Position numbers and translations under genes: made by a program. This document shows, one piece after another, positions 8,866 to 18,400 of a stretch of 64,000 nt of DNA. The stretch covers positions 270,363 to 334,362 of the forward strand of contig CAWEAS010000022.1 of NCBI GenBank assembly GCA_963807015.1, given 5' to 3'. The stretch comes from JAJPKK01 sp963807015. GTDB lineage: Bacteria; Pseudomonadota; Alphaproteobacteria; Rhizobiales; Xanthobacteraceae. The notes below the pieces were generated by a model, which made no database searches, had not been told where the DNA came from, and saw nothing but the letters and a program-made list of their open reading frames with translations. Numbering within the stretch: position 1 is the stretch's first letter; every line of letters starts with the position of its first letter.

Positions 8866-11391
8866 ATGTCGCAGCCCTCAACCTTTTGGCGAATCGACGC
8901 GTCTGGTGACTGGAACACGGGTACAAACTGGCTCTCGGGAAATATTCCTCGTGACGCCGACGATGTCAGCCTGACGCCCAACGACGGCAATGCCGCTGCG
9001 TTCACCGTAACGTATGGCGACGCTGGCGGTGTCACCGATCCGACCGGCACCATCGACAGCCTGGTGGCGCCGTCGTTCGCCACTTTCGCGTTCGACAGCG
9101 GCTCGCTCACGATCACCAACGCCATGATGTTCGGCGGCGCCGTCGACATGAGCGGCGGCACGCTCACCATTGGCGACGCCATGACCGTCAGCGATGCCGT
9201 CGATATGAGCGGCGGCATACTCATCATCCAAGGCGGCGACGGCACAACGTCCGAGATCGACGGCACCTTCAATTTAACCGGCGGCACCATCGAGATCGAC
9301 AATTCGGAATTGGATCTCGCGGGCGCAGCCACTCTCTCGGGCAGTGGCACGGTCTCAGGCACCGGATCACTCTATCTCACCGGCACTGGGACACTGACGA
9401 TCGATCCCGGTGCCACGATCTCTACCGCCCAACTCGAACTCGGCGTCGGGTCGAACGACGCCGGCGCGACGACCACGCTCAACGCCGACTTCGACTATTT
9501 CGGCGCATTCCTGATCGACAACGAGATTAGTGACTTCACCTTGCCGCCTCCGGCCGGCGGCCTCGATATCGCAACGCTGAACCTCAACGGTCATACGTTG
9601 ACGCTCGACGGGCCATCGAACCTCAACGGCGAGATCGCCGGCCCCGGGTCAGTCGTCATCGACAACACGGCGTCGATCGACAGCTATCTCGCCTTGACCG
9701 GGACAGCGATCCTTGAAGTCGAAGGCCAGCTTGCGGACAACGGCGTATTTTGGCTCGGCGCGACCGCGAGCGATGCGCCGGAGCTGTTGATCGATCAGGG
9801 CGGCGAGTTCGACTTCGACACCACCGGAACGATCTATAACGCGACGGGTCTCCTCGACAACGCCGGCAACTTCAAGGTGGCGCCCGAAGTTGACGCCACA
9901 GTCGACGATGCTTTCACCAATACCGGCACAATCGACATCGCCGACACTGCAAGCCTGACACTGAACAACGGCAGTGCCGACTTCGGCGGCATTGCCAAGG
10001 ACGGCGGAACCCTCAACTTCACCGGGGGAACGTTCGATCTCGATCCGGCTCTCGTCATTACCATCGGCGCATGGAACGTCGACGCTGCGACGGTCAATCT
10101 CGCAGCGAACCTCAGCTATGGCGGCACGTTCGCCAGCAGCGGCACGCTCGATCTCAATCAATGGACTCTAACGCTATCCGACGGCGCTTCGCTCGCGGGG
10201 ACCATTAGCGGCTCCGGCTCTGTAACCATCACCGGCACCGCCAATATCGACGCGGCGCTGACGAACGATGCAACGATCACACTGCAAAATCACGCCAGCC
10301 TGACCGCATCTGCCGCTGTCCACGGCCAAGGAACGATTTCCATCGATGGCACGAGCGAGGCAGACTTTACGGCGCCAGTCGACAGCGGCCAGACCATCGA
10401 CCTTGTTGCAGGCTCCAAAATCGAGATCGAGGACCTCACGAGCGCTGGTCCCAATGGGACCCAGCACCAGGACTTCAACGCGACGATCGCCGGCGCCACG
10501 ACGCAGACGACGATCCTTCTGTCCGACAGCGGACTCGGCCAGTACGATGCGATCGACGGCTATCAACTGTCCGACGTCGGCGGCAACACGATCGTGACCC
10601 TGACGGACGGCGGCGCCGCGGTCGGAAGCCTCACCCTTGCTGGCCTCGCATATACTGGCATCGAAATCGGGCCGGGATCGCTCGGGACGACGGAGATCAC
10701 GGTCGAGACCCCCTGCTACTGCCCCGGCACGCTCATCCTGACCGACCGCGGCGAGGCGCCGATCGAGACACTCAGCATCGGCGACAACGTCATCACGCGA
10801 TCAGGCGCGGTGCGGCCGATCAAATGGCTTGGGCGCCGCAGCTATTCCGGCCGCTTCATCCTCGGCCGCCGCGACATCCTGCCGATCTGCATCAAGGCGG
10901 GCGCGCTCGCCAACGGACAGCCGCGGCGCGACTTATGGATATCGCCGCATCACGCGATGTTCATCCACGGCGTGCTGATCGAGGCAAAGGATCTGGTCAA
11001 CGGGGTCTCGATCATGCAGGCGGAGCGCGTTGACATGGTCGAGTACCTCCATATCGAGCTTGATAGCCACGACATCATCATTGCCGAAGGCGCGTTGTCC
11101 GAAAGCTTCATCGACGACGACAGCCGGCAAATGTTCCACAACGCCCACGAATATGCCGCTCTCTATCCCGATGCGCCGCGCATCGAAGCCCGCTTCTGTG
11201 CGCCCGCCGCAGCGACGGATACGAAGTTGAGGCCGCGCGCCGGCGCATCGCCGAACGGGTTGGACTTTTCCCGGCGAAGGCCGACCGCAACGTGGCCCTG
11301 CGCGGCTTCATCGACGCCATCACGTCGCGCGCCGTCTCCGGCTGGGCGCAGAACATCGATCATCCCGAAGCGCCGGTCTGCCTCGACATAA
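8866..11391 (+). CDS. Beta-repeat protein with C-terminal Hint (hedgehog/intein) domain
   Basis: About 841 residues from ATG 8866 (ATG 8848 is in frame). It opens with FWRIDASGDWNTGTNWLSG, typical of passenger-like repeat proteins. About 600 residues of Gly/Thr/Asp-rich short beta repeats follow (LTLDG, GTLDL, SGSG). A Hint domain starts at Cys 617 (CYCPGTL) with the block WISPHHAMFIHGVLIEAKDLV and ends with AEGALSESFIDDDSRQMFHN. Hint domains can cleave or splice themselves; here that would release or anchor the repeat region. The frame breaks at about 11204, so the native C-terminal beta domain is encoded in another frame up to 11618. No classical signal peptide is seen. Confidence 0.82.
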   Translation: MSQPSTFWRIDASGDWNTGTNWLSGNIPRDADDVSLTPNDGNAAAFTVTYGDAGGVTDPTGTIDSLVAPSFATFAFDSGSLTITNAMMFGGAVDMSGGTLTIGDAMTVSDAVDMSGGILIIQGGDGTTSEIDGTFNLTGGTIEIDNSELDLAGAATLSGSGTVSGTGSLYLTGTGTLTIDPGATISTAQLELGVGSNDAGATTTLNADFDYFGAFLIDNEISDFTLPPPAGGLDIATLNLNGHTLTLDGPSNLNGEIAGPGSVVIDNTASIDSYLALTGTAILEVEGQLADNGVFWLGATASDAPELLIDQGGEFDFDTTGTIYNATGLLDNAGNFKVAPEVDATVDDAFTNTGTIDIADTASLTLNNGSADFGGIAKDGGTLNFTGGTFDLDPALVITIGAWNVDAATVNLAANLSYGGTFASSGTLDLNQWTLTLSDGASLAGTISGSGSVTITGTANIDAALTNDATITLQNHASLTASAAVHGQGTISIDGTSEADFTAPVDSGQTIDLVAGSKIEIEDLTSAGPNGTQHQDFNATIAGATTQTTILLSDSGLGQYDAIDGYQLSDVGGNTIVTLTDGGAAVGSLTLAGLAYTGIEIGPGSLGTTEITVETPCYCPGTLILTDRGEAPIETLSIGDNVITRSGAVRPIKWLGRRSYSGRFILGRRDILPICIKAGALANGQPRRDLWISPHHAMFIHGVLIEAKDLVNGVSIMQAERVDMVEYLHIELDSHDIIIAEGALSESFIDDDSRQMFHNAHEYAALYPDAPRIEARFCAPAAATDTKLRPRAGASPNGLDFSRRRPTATWPCAASSTPSRRAPSPAGRRTSIIPKRRSAST

Positions 11392-11618
11392 TCGCGGGCG
11401 GCCGGTTGATCGGCCGCGTGCTGGCCAATCGCCATCGGGCGGACCTCGAGCGGGCCGGCCTCGGCAGCGGTCGGCATGGTTTTGAGTTTGCGCCGACGGG
11501 CGGATTGAACTGTCCTGCCGCAATGATTGAGGTGCAGCGCTCGCACGATGGTGCGTCACTCAACCGCTCGGTGAATGATGCGCCAGAGGTCACGCAACGT
11601 TGCCCTGCCAGGAGGTGA
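11205..11618 (+). pseudogene. Detached C-terminal domain of the Hint protein
   Basis: Reading from 11205 gives GYEVEAARRRIAERVGLFP, then ALRGFIDAITSRAVSGWAQN and HPEAPVCLDI up to a stop at 11618. This is the beta-sandwich tail that normally follows Hint domains of this family (GWAQNxxHPExPVxLDI, GLGSGRHGFEF). It joins the upstream gene if one C is restored to the C-run near 11204. It has no start site of its own, so it is either a dead 3' end or the result of a sequence error. Confidence 0.65.
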
Positions 11619-11703
11619 CCTCCGACCGGCGGCTTACCTTACACGTGCTGCGCAACGCCCACATAGCGCCAGCGACGCCCGTCGTCGTCGACACCAGATT
11701 CCA

Positions 11704-12618
11704 TCAAAAGTCCGGCCGCTGCGCTTGCGGAGGTTCAACCGGGTTTTCTTTGAAGGGGTCGATATTGTTCTCGGCGCAGATGGTTTCCAGCCAGACGTTG
11801 CTGTCCCTGCGCCAGCGCTTGGTCATATGCATGGGTTCGTTGAACGTGCCCTCGTCCTCGATCTTGACGAAGGCCTCCAGGAACTTGTTGTCTGCCGTGA
11901 CCTTGAAGCGTTCCGTCACGTGCAGCTTTTCAGTGTGCGGGGTGCGGTACATGTCAATGAAGCTCAAAGCGTGGGCGCGGAGGCCGATGGTATCGACGAC
12001 CAGTTCACCATTCTCGTAACGGCCGATCGACTCGCCATACCAGGAGGGATTCACCTGCTCCGAATGGTGGTCGGTCATGTAGATGCGGCGCACCCATTGA
12101 TCGCGCTGCCAAATCATCCACACCTCCTCGGGCGTCTGAATGAAATACACCGGTTCTGACGTCCAAAGCAGTTGACCGGGCACGCCTCCTGGCCAGCAGC
12201 GCGATTGGGCCAGGAACGGAATCGCGACCTTGCCAGAAAGAACCTCCTCATTCGACAGGCGCATCTGCTCGGCCGCCCAGGGCTTGAGGATCGGGTCTTT
12301 GTAGTTGCCGAGCGCGGGCGTCGGCCTGCCGGTTTCGTTGCCACGCAGCGGATAGTCGGGATGTTGCTTGATCGGCCCACGCAGCCCGGCGGGTGGGTCG
12401 AACCAGCCGGTGCCGTAGCGTGCGATTCCACCGTTTATGTTCAACGGTGTCCAGGCAAAACCGCTCGACGAGCCAAGATCGGAAATCTTCTCGGGCGTCT
12501 GGGCGAAGACGTGACCGCTGACGCAAGCGAAAATGGCGACGCCGGCAGCAAGCCCGGCCCACTTTGCGCCGCGCGAACGCGGCCTGCGGACGGACTTCAA
12601 CGCGAAGGATGAGATCAT
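11704..12618 (-). CDS. Exported protein of uncharacterised family
   Basis: About 304 residues from ATG 12618, chosen because GGGGGAG lies just upstream; in-frame ATGs at 12630 and further upstream exist. The N-terminus is basic, then hydrophobic (WAGLAAGVAIFACVSGHVFA), and ends at AQ, a likely signal peptide. The conserved core reads VRRIYMTDHHSEQVNPSWYG, SIGRYENGELVVDTIG, PHTEKLHVTERF and EDEGTFNEPMHM. I recall this pattern from a widespread family of exported proteins in Proteobacteria and Acidobacteria whose function is unknown. A perfect palindrome at 12674-12690 lies upstream and may control it. Upstream lies decayed DNA, so it is a single-gene unit. Confidence 0.7.
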   Translation of the reverse strand: MISSFALKSVRRPRSRGAKWAGLAAGVAIFACVSGHVFAQTPEKISDLGSSSGFAWTPLNINGGIARYGTGWFDPPAGLRGPIKQHPDYPLRGNETGRPTPALGNYKDPILKPWAAEQMRLSNEEVLSGKVAIPFLAQSRCWPGGVPGQLLWTSEPVYFIQTPEEVWMIWQRDQWVRRIYMTDHHSEQVNPSWYGESIGRYENGELVVDTIGLRAHALSFIDMYRTPHTEKLHVTERFKVTADNKFLEAFVKIEDEGTFNEPMHMTKRWRRDSNVWLETICAENNIDPFKENPVEPPQAQRPDF

Positions 12619-12673
12619 CTGCTCCCCCATCTGCAGAAATTGTCTTGACCGTTCGTCGCGGCGGATCGCCATC

Positions 12674-12718
12674 AGGTCACGTTGTGACCTTGGTATCCCT
12701 ATCTCTTGACTTGGTATC
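12674..12718. promoter_or_regulatory. Candidate operator: perfect palindrome plus direct repeats
   Basis: AGGTCACGTTGTGACCT at 12674-12690 is a perfect inverted repeat with 7-base arms and a 3-base centre. Right after it, TTGGTATC occurs twice (12690-12697 and 12711-12718), 21 bases apart, about two helical turns. The block begins 56 bases before the start of the exported-protein gene on the minus strand. This is a typical place and shape for a dimeric repressor or activator. No regulator gene lies beside it. The rest of 12619-12944 shows no gene. Confidence 0.45.
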
Positions 12719-12944
12719 GCGTGCATTCGCCACAATAATCTCGAGAGACGGTATCGGCAAACAGGTCGTCAGACGTTTGGCGGACGAGGTTAAGCTCGGA
12801 GGCAACGCTGCCGCGCTTCCACACCGGGTAGCCCTGGGGGGCTCAAGACCGAACGTGCACATGGCCACGAGCGGTTCCGCAGGGCTGTCGCATGGCCTCT
12901 GGCGCCAGATCTATTGCGTCTGAGCGACTGAGCCGAGCTTGGTC

Positions 12945-13592
12945 ATCCACAAGCCATCCAACCGGCGGCTGAGTTACGGTGACATCGCTGCATTCGCGCA
13001 CCCGCGGAATTACCGACGATCGAAGACAAGGATCTGAAAGTGCCCGCGGCATTCAGCTTCATTGGCAAAGACGTGCCGGGCCGTGATGTGCCGCTGAAGG
13101 TCACTGGCGCCGCACGATATGGCATCGACGTCCAGGTGCCTGGAATGGACTTTGCCGCAGTGCTGCATTCGCCCTAAGAGGGCGGCAAGCCAGAAATGGT
13201 GGATGATGCGGCGGTGCGCCAGATGCAAGGCATCAGCGAGGTCGTCCGGCTGCCAGAGGCCGTCGCGGTGGCAGGCCTCCCGGTAGACACAACACAAGCA
13301 GCCAAGAACAAGCTTCGCGTGACCTGGAGCGCGGCTCCCGCAGCACAACTCGACTCGACAGTGAGCACGCACTCGATGAATTTGGAGTGAAAGCGCGGAA
13401 CAAGCACCGCCACGGCGAAGCCAATCGACCGGTCGGCAACGCGCCCACGGTGATACAGAATGCGTACACCGTATTCCGAAGCGAGATGTATCGCACCCGC
13501 TATGTTTATCACGGCGATTATGCTCGCCACGTCGCCGTTGACCCGACGAGTTCGGTCAAGAATCCGCCGCGCAAGAAGGGTCCGGCTTCATA
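12945..13592 (+). pseudogene. Remnant of a molybdenum hydroxylase large subunit (IorB/xanthine dehydrogenase type)
   Basis: Three frames contain colinear pieces of an isoquinoline 1-oxidoreductase beta-subunit-like protein: NRRLSYGDIAAFAHP near 12965; then KVPAAFSFIGKDVPGRDVPL, KVTGAARYGIDVQVPGMDFA and AVLHSP followed by a stop at 13177; then PEMVDDAAVRQMQGISEVV, NKLRVTWSAAP and a stop; then AYTVFRSEMYRTRYVYH near 13470. The matching block order is GKPLPRxDxPxKVxGxAxxGxDVxxPGM. Several stops and frame changes, and the absence of the active-site C-terminal half, show a true pseudogene. Neither the 2Fe-2S small subunit nor the rest of the gene is present. Confidence 0.7.
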
Positions 13593-13635
13593 GCCCGGAC
13601 CGAGGAAGATGTTTGCCAGATGCGAGAAGCGCTGA

Positions 13636-13866
13636 CCGATCGGCACACGTCAGCGGGTATGGCTCGATGTGATTTTGTATTCCGGTTTGCGTCGCGGCGA
13701 TGCGGCGCTCTTCGGCCGCCCTCATGTTCGCAACGGCATCGGTCGCATCAAGGTCGAGAAGGCCGATGAATTGATCACGGTCGATGCGATGCCGGCGCTA
13801 TACACCAGGAGTGCTGATCGGGGACCGCATGGGGCGCGAAGCTGGGCGCCTTCTGTTGAACGATGA
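13636..13866 (+). pseudogene. Tyrosine integrase fragment beside tRNA-Leu
   Basis: The frame after a stop at 13633 reads PIGTRQRVWLDVILYSGLRR, then GDAALFGRPHVRNGI and RIKVEKADELITVDAMPAL. This matches the start of the catalytic domain of phage-type integrases (LLYTGLRRGDAVRLGRQHVR); the first catalytic Arg lies in GLRRGD. The rest of the domain (HxxR and Tyr) is missing and the reading degenerates before the stop at 13866. It lies 75 bases from the 3' end of a tRNA gene, the standard place for the integrase gene of an integrated element. It is a leftover of such an element. Confidence 0.72.
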
Positions 13867-13941
13867 GCGAACAGGCACCTAAGCGGCAGGTGCGGGCGCC
13901 GGAACGAAAAAGAAAATGAAATCAACGCTATTTTTTCGAGA

Positions 13942-14026
13942 TGGTGCGGTCGAGAGGACTCGAACCTCCACGAGTTGCCCCACTAGCACCTCAAGCTAGC
14001 GCGTCTACCAATTCCGCCACGACCGC
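13942..14026 (-). tRNA. tRNA-Leu (anticodon GAG)
   Basis: The reverse strand folds as a complete class II tRNA of 85 bases including an encoded CCA. The acceptor arm is GCGGTCG with CGACCGC, the D-loop has TTGGTAGA, the anticodon stem CTAGC/GCTAG holds the loop TTGAGGT with anticodon GAG, a long variable arm follows, and the T arm contains GGTTCGAGTCC. It reads CUC/CUU leucine codons. Its 3' end faces the integrase remnant, so this end probably served as an attachment site. Confidence 0.95.
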
Positions 14027-14219
14027 ATCGGGGAGGACGCCGTGCCGAAAGGCCAAGGCGTCTAGGCAACGGCGCAGGATGTAACAAATCGTTGGTCGCG
14101 GTACAAGGGCGGCCGGACCGGGCGGAGGGTATCGACGCCCGAAACGTTTTCCCGCTTTATACCAGGTCCTTACGGCGCCCCCTGCCCCGCAATGGCTCGG
14201 CCCGCCGCCCGCGATGCGC

Positions 14220-14468
14220 CTAGCGAACGCGACCGTCGGGCGGGCGCGGCAGCATTTCCTTCACCTCGACGGCGACGCGGTTGCCGTTGACCACCACGAG
14301 GCCGGAGGCGATCGGCATGTTGTTGGCGAGGATTCGCACCTCGTCGTCCTCCGTCGCGTCGAGCTCGATAATGGCGCCGCGGCCAAGCCTCAGCACCTGA
14401 TGGATCGGCATGGACGCGGAGCCGAGGACAACCGATATATCGACGGAACACTTTTCCAGGATGGACAC
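14220..14468 (-). CDS. FliN-like protein (SPOA/FliMN C-terminal domain)
   Basis: An 82-residue protein starting with GTG at 14468, supported by AAGGA 7 bases upstream. It reads EKCSVDISVVLGSASMPIHQ, LRLGRGAIIELD, then NMPIASGLVVVNGNRVAVEV. This is the FliN/FliM C-terminal (SPOA) fold that builds the flagellar C-ring, with the typical hydrophobic pattern and the G-x-V-V-V block. No flagellar gene lies nearby, so it is an orphan; it may serve a remote flagellar operon or be a stand-alone SPOA protein. It is divergent from lipB, about 100 bases away. 14027-14219 shows no gene. Confidence 0.75.
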   Translation of the reverse strand: MSILEKCSVDISVVLGSASMPIHQVLRLGRGAIIELDATEDDEVRILANNMPIASGLVVVNGNRVAVEVKEMLPRPPDGRVR

Positions 14469-14570
14469 AGGGATGTCCTTGCGGTTCGTGACGTCAGGTG
14501 ATGCGGAGCGCCGATCCCGGATGCCGCCGGGCGACCCTCATCGCCTAGGTGGCACAAACATGGTTAGCGA

Positions 14571-15281
14571 ATGATTAAGACCCGCGAGGCGATCGCGGCG
14601 GCGCCGCGACCATTGCCGGCTGCCGCGCCGATCGGCTGGCGCGTCGAGTCGGCTCCGGTCGACTACGAGCGCGCGCTTGCCGTCATGGAGGGGCGCGCCG
14701 CCGCCATTGCTGCGGACACCGCCGGCGAACTCGTCTGGCTGATCGAGCATCCGCCGCTCTATACGTCCGGCACGAGCGCGCGCCGCGAAGACCTGCTCTC
14801 CGCCCGCTTCCCCGTCTTCGTGGCCGGCCGCGGCGGCCAGTTCACCTATCACGGCCCCGGCCAACGCGTCGCCTACGTGATGCTCGACCTCAAGCGGCGC
14901 GGTGCCGACGTGCGCCGCTTCGTTGCCGATCTCGAAGAATGGTTGATTCGCACGCTTGCGGGGTTCGGCATCGCGGGCGAGCGGCGCGAGGACCGGGTCG
15001 GAGTGTGGGTGCGCCGTCCCGGCGAGGGTCGCGAGGACAAGATTGCCGCGATCGGCATCCGCGTGAAACGCTGGGTGAGCCTGCACGGGATCAGTCTCAA
15101 CGTCGATCCGGACCTCGGGCATTTCAACGGCATCGTGCCCTGTGGCGTCGCCGATCCGCGTTATGGCGTGACAAGCCTCGCCGCGATCGGCCACGCGGCC
15201 ACGCTTCGCGATGTCGATGCCGTCCTTCGGCGTGAATTCGAAGCGGTCTTCGGCCCGGTGGTCGAGGAGCCCTCCATCTAG
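14571..15281 (+). CDS. lipB: Octanoyl-[acyl-carrier-protein]:protein N-octanoyltransferase
   Basis: LipB moves octanoyl groups from ACP to lipoyl domains, the first step of lipoate synthesis. The 236-residue protein has the signature GGQFTYHGPGQRVAY (about residues 85-99), the catalytic Lys in KIAAIGIRVKRWVS (about residue 155) and the catalytic Cys in FNGIVPCGV (about residue 190). Length and motif spacing match the family. The alternative later starts would cut into the conserved region. It stands alone, between the FliN-like gene and a repeat cluster that precedes ligD. Confidence 0.95.
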   Translation: MIKTREAIAAAPRPLPAAAPIGWRVESAPVDYERALAVMEGRAAAIAADTAGELVWLIEHPPLYTSGTSARREDLLSARFPVFVAGRGGQFTYHGPGQRVAYVMLDLKRRGADVRRFVADLEEWLIRTLAGFGIAGERREDRVGVWVRRPGEGREDKIAAIGIRVKRWVSLHGISLNVDPDLGHFNGIVPCGVADPRYGVTSLAAIGHAATLRDVDAVLRREFEAVFGPVVEEPSI

Positions 15282-15302
15282 GCGGGCTTGAAGGCGCGAT
15301 TC

Positions 15303-15425
15303 GTAGCCCGGATGAGCCAACGGGTCCCGCCTCCGGCGGGCCCGATGACAGGCTCCGCGACATCCGGGGAAGACGTTTCCACCTTGCACGTCTGACCCGC
15401 ATGTCGCTGCGCTCATGCGGGCTAC
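15303..15425. repeat. Intergenic palindrome, TAGCCCGGATGAGC family (mosaic copy)
   Basis: GTAGCCCGGATGAGC opens the element and a reverse-complement-like arm, GCTGCGCTCATGCGGGCTAC, closes it, with an inner CGACATCCGGGG. The two ends belong to slightly different subtypes (CCGGATG against CGCATG), so this copy seems to be a hybrid. Other copies are at 28772, 33344, 43808 and 60249. Confidence 0.7.
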
Positions 15426-15469
15426 GGGAGGGCTTCAAGAAACCCGGGCGCGGGGTGGAACGTTTCCCT

Positions 15470-18400
15470 ATGATCCGAGATCAACCGATCGGGCTGATGG
15501 AGACCGAATTGGCCAAATCGAGACCCACGCGCACATCGTCGAAAGCCAAAGCTTCATCGAAGGCTAAACCTTCGCGACGGAAGGCGAAGCTCGCGCACGC
15601 GACATCGAAGCCCGCCCGATCCAAGGCCGCCAAATCCACAAGCGCCAAGTCCACAAGCGCCAAGTCCACAAAGGCCGGCTCCGCCAAGGCCCGGTGGGCG
15701 CAAACGTCCGTAAAAGAAACGTCCGCCAAAGCGAAATCCGCGAAAGTCAGCTCCGCCAACAACAACGCGAAGCTTGCGGATTACGAGGCCAAGCGTGACT
15801 TTGCCAAGACCGCAGAACCGCGCGGCGTCGGCAAAGTCGCGGCCTCCAAGCGGCTGCGCTTCGTGATCCAGAAGCATGACGCAACGCGTCTGCATTACGA
15901 CTTCCGCCTGGAGCTCGACGGCGTCTTCAAGTCCTGGGCGGTGACGCGGGGACCGTCGCTCGATACCCACGACAAGCGGCTCGCCGTCGAGGTCGAAGAC
16001 CACCCGCTCGACTACGGCGATTTCGAAGGCACGATTCCCAAGGGTCAATACGGCGGCGGCACGGTCCAACTTTGGGATCGCGGCTACTGGGAATTCGAGG
16101 GATCAGGCTCCCCCGAAGAGGCGCTGCGCAAGGGTGACCTGAAGTTCACGCTCGACGGCAAGCGCCTCAAGGGCAGCTGGGTCCTGGTGCGCATCCGCGG
16201 CGACAAGTTCAACAGCAAGCGCAACAACTGGCTTCTCATCAAACACCGCGACGAGTTCGCAACCGAAGGTCATGGCGATGCCATTCTGGAGGACGACCGC
16301 TCCGTCGCCTCCGGCCGGCCGATGGCCGCGATTGCGGCCGGCAAAGGTCGTGCACCGACGCCGTTCATGAGCACTGGGAGCGCCAAGCACGGCGCAGATG
16401 CAGTGTGGAATTCGAACCAAGGCTCCGCCCACGAGGAGCGGGCGAAGAGGACGCTCAACCGATCAGCGGCAGCGAGCCCGTCGGCGGCGACTGTCCGATC
16501 GGCGGTGAGCGATCCCCCTCCCCGGGCCACGAGAGCGGGAGGGAAGACCGCACGGCCGATGCCGAACTTCATCGCGCCGCAGCTCTGCACTCCGGTCGAG
16601 CGCCCGCCGGCTGGCGAGGGATGGGCGCACGAGATCAAGTTCGACGGTTACCGCATCCAGATGCGTGTCGAGGATGGCGTCGCAATGTTGCGGACCCGCA
16701 AAGGCCTCGACTGGACCGCGAAATTCGCGGCGATCGCCGAGGCCGGCGACCGCCTGCCGGACTGCATCCTCGACGGCGAAATCGTCGCGCTCGATAATGA
16801 AGGCCGGCCCGATTTCGGCGCGTTGCAAGCCGCGCTCGCGGACGGAAAAACCGAAAACCTCATCTTTTTCGCGTTCGATCTCCTGTTCCGCGGCAATGAC
16901 GATGTGCGCCGGCTGCCGCTATCGGAGCGAAAGAAACAGCTGCGCGCTCTGCTCGACGCTCACAAGCAAACAGCGCCACGAATCCGCTTCGTCGAGCATT
17001 TTGAGACCGCCGGCGATGCGGTGCTGCGCTCCGCATGTCAAATGTCGCTCGAAGGCATCGTGTCGAAGCGGCTCGACGCGCCCTATTCATCCGGACGCGG
17101 CGACACCTGGATGAAGGCGAAGTGCCGCACGGGGCACGAGGTGGTGATCGGCGGCTGGAGCGAGGAAGACGGCCGGTTTCGCTCGCTCCTCGTCGGCGCA
17201 CGGCGGGGCGACGAGCTCGTTTATCTTGGCCGCGTCGGCACCGGCTACAGCCAGGCGACGGTCGCGAGAATCTTTCCGCGCATCAGGGCACAGGAGGCGC
17301 GCGAGAGCCCGTTCACCGGCGCCAATGCCCCGCGCCGCGAGCGCGGCATCCACTGGACGAAGCCGGTGCTGGTTGCGGAGATCGAATTTGCGGGCTGGAC
17401 CACCGACGGGATGGTGCGTCAGGCAGCCTTCAAAGGCATGCGCGAGGACAAGCCCGCCGAAGAGGTCGAGGTGGAAACGCCGGCGCCCGCCGCGGCAACG
17501 CCGCTCCGCGTTCCGAAACCCCACGCATCCAAGCACGCATCCAAACACGCATCCAAGACGGCCGGCGGCCGTACCGAAGCGGCCTCGGTCGTGATGGGCG
17601 TCACGATCAGCAAGCCAGACAAGGCGCTGTGGCCTGACGACGGTGAAGGCGCGCCGATCACCAAGCTTGACCTCGCCCATTACTACGAGGCGGTCGGCCC
17701 CTGGCTCATCGCGCACATCAAAGGCCGACCGTGCTCGATCATTCGCGCACCGGACGGCATCGGCGGCGAGCTCTTCTTCCAGCGCCACGGCATGCCCGGC
17801 CAATCCAGCCTGCTTGAGCTGACGATCGTCTCTGGCGACCGCAAGCCTTACGTCCAGATCGACCGCGTCGAAGGCCTCGCCGCGGTTGCGCAGTCGGCCG
17901 GCGTCGAGCTTCATCCGTGGAATTGTCAGCCCGGCAAGCCCGACCTGCCGGGACGCTTCGTGTTCGATCTCGATCCGGCGCCCGACGTTTCCTTTGACCA
18001 GGTCGTGGAAGCCGCCCAGGAGATCCGCGTGCGGCTCGAGGCCGTGGGTCTTGCAGCCTTCTGCAAGACCACCGGCGGCAAGGGGCTTCACGTGGTGACG
18101 CCGTTCACTTCGGCGCCGACGCCCGACTGGCCCACGGCAAAGGCCTTCGCTCGTGATCTCAGCACCGCGATGGCCGCCGACAGCCCGGACCGCTATCTCG
18201 TCAACATGGCGAAGAAACAACGCAACGGCCGCATCTTCCTCGACTATCTGCGCAACGACCGCATGTCGACCGCGGTCGCCGTGCTGTCGCCGCGCGCGCG
18301 GGCGGGCGCCCCGGTGTCGATGCCGCTCACCTGGAGCCAAGTCAAGAAGGGCCTCGATCCGAAACGATTCACGCTGCGGACGGCGCCGGCCCTGTTGCAA

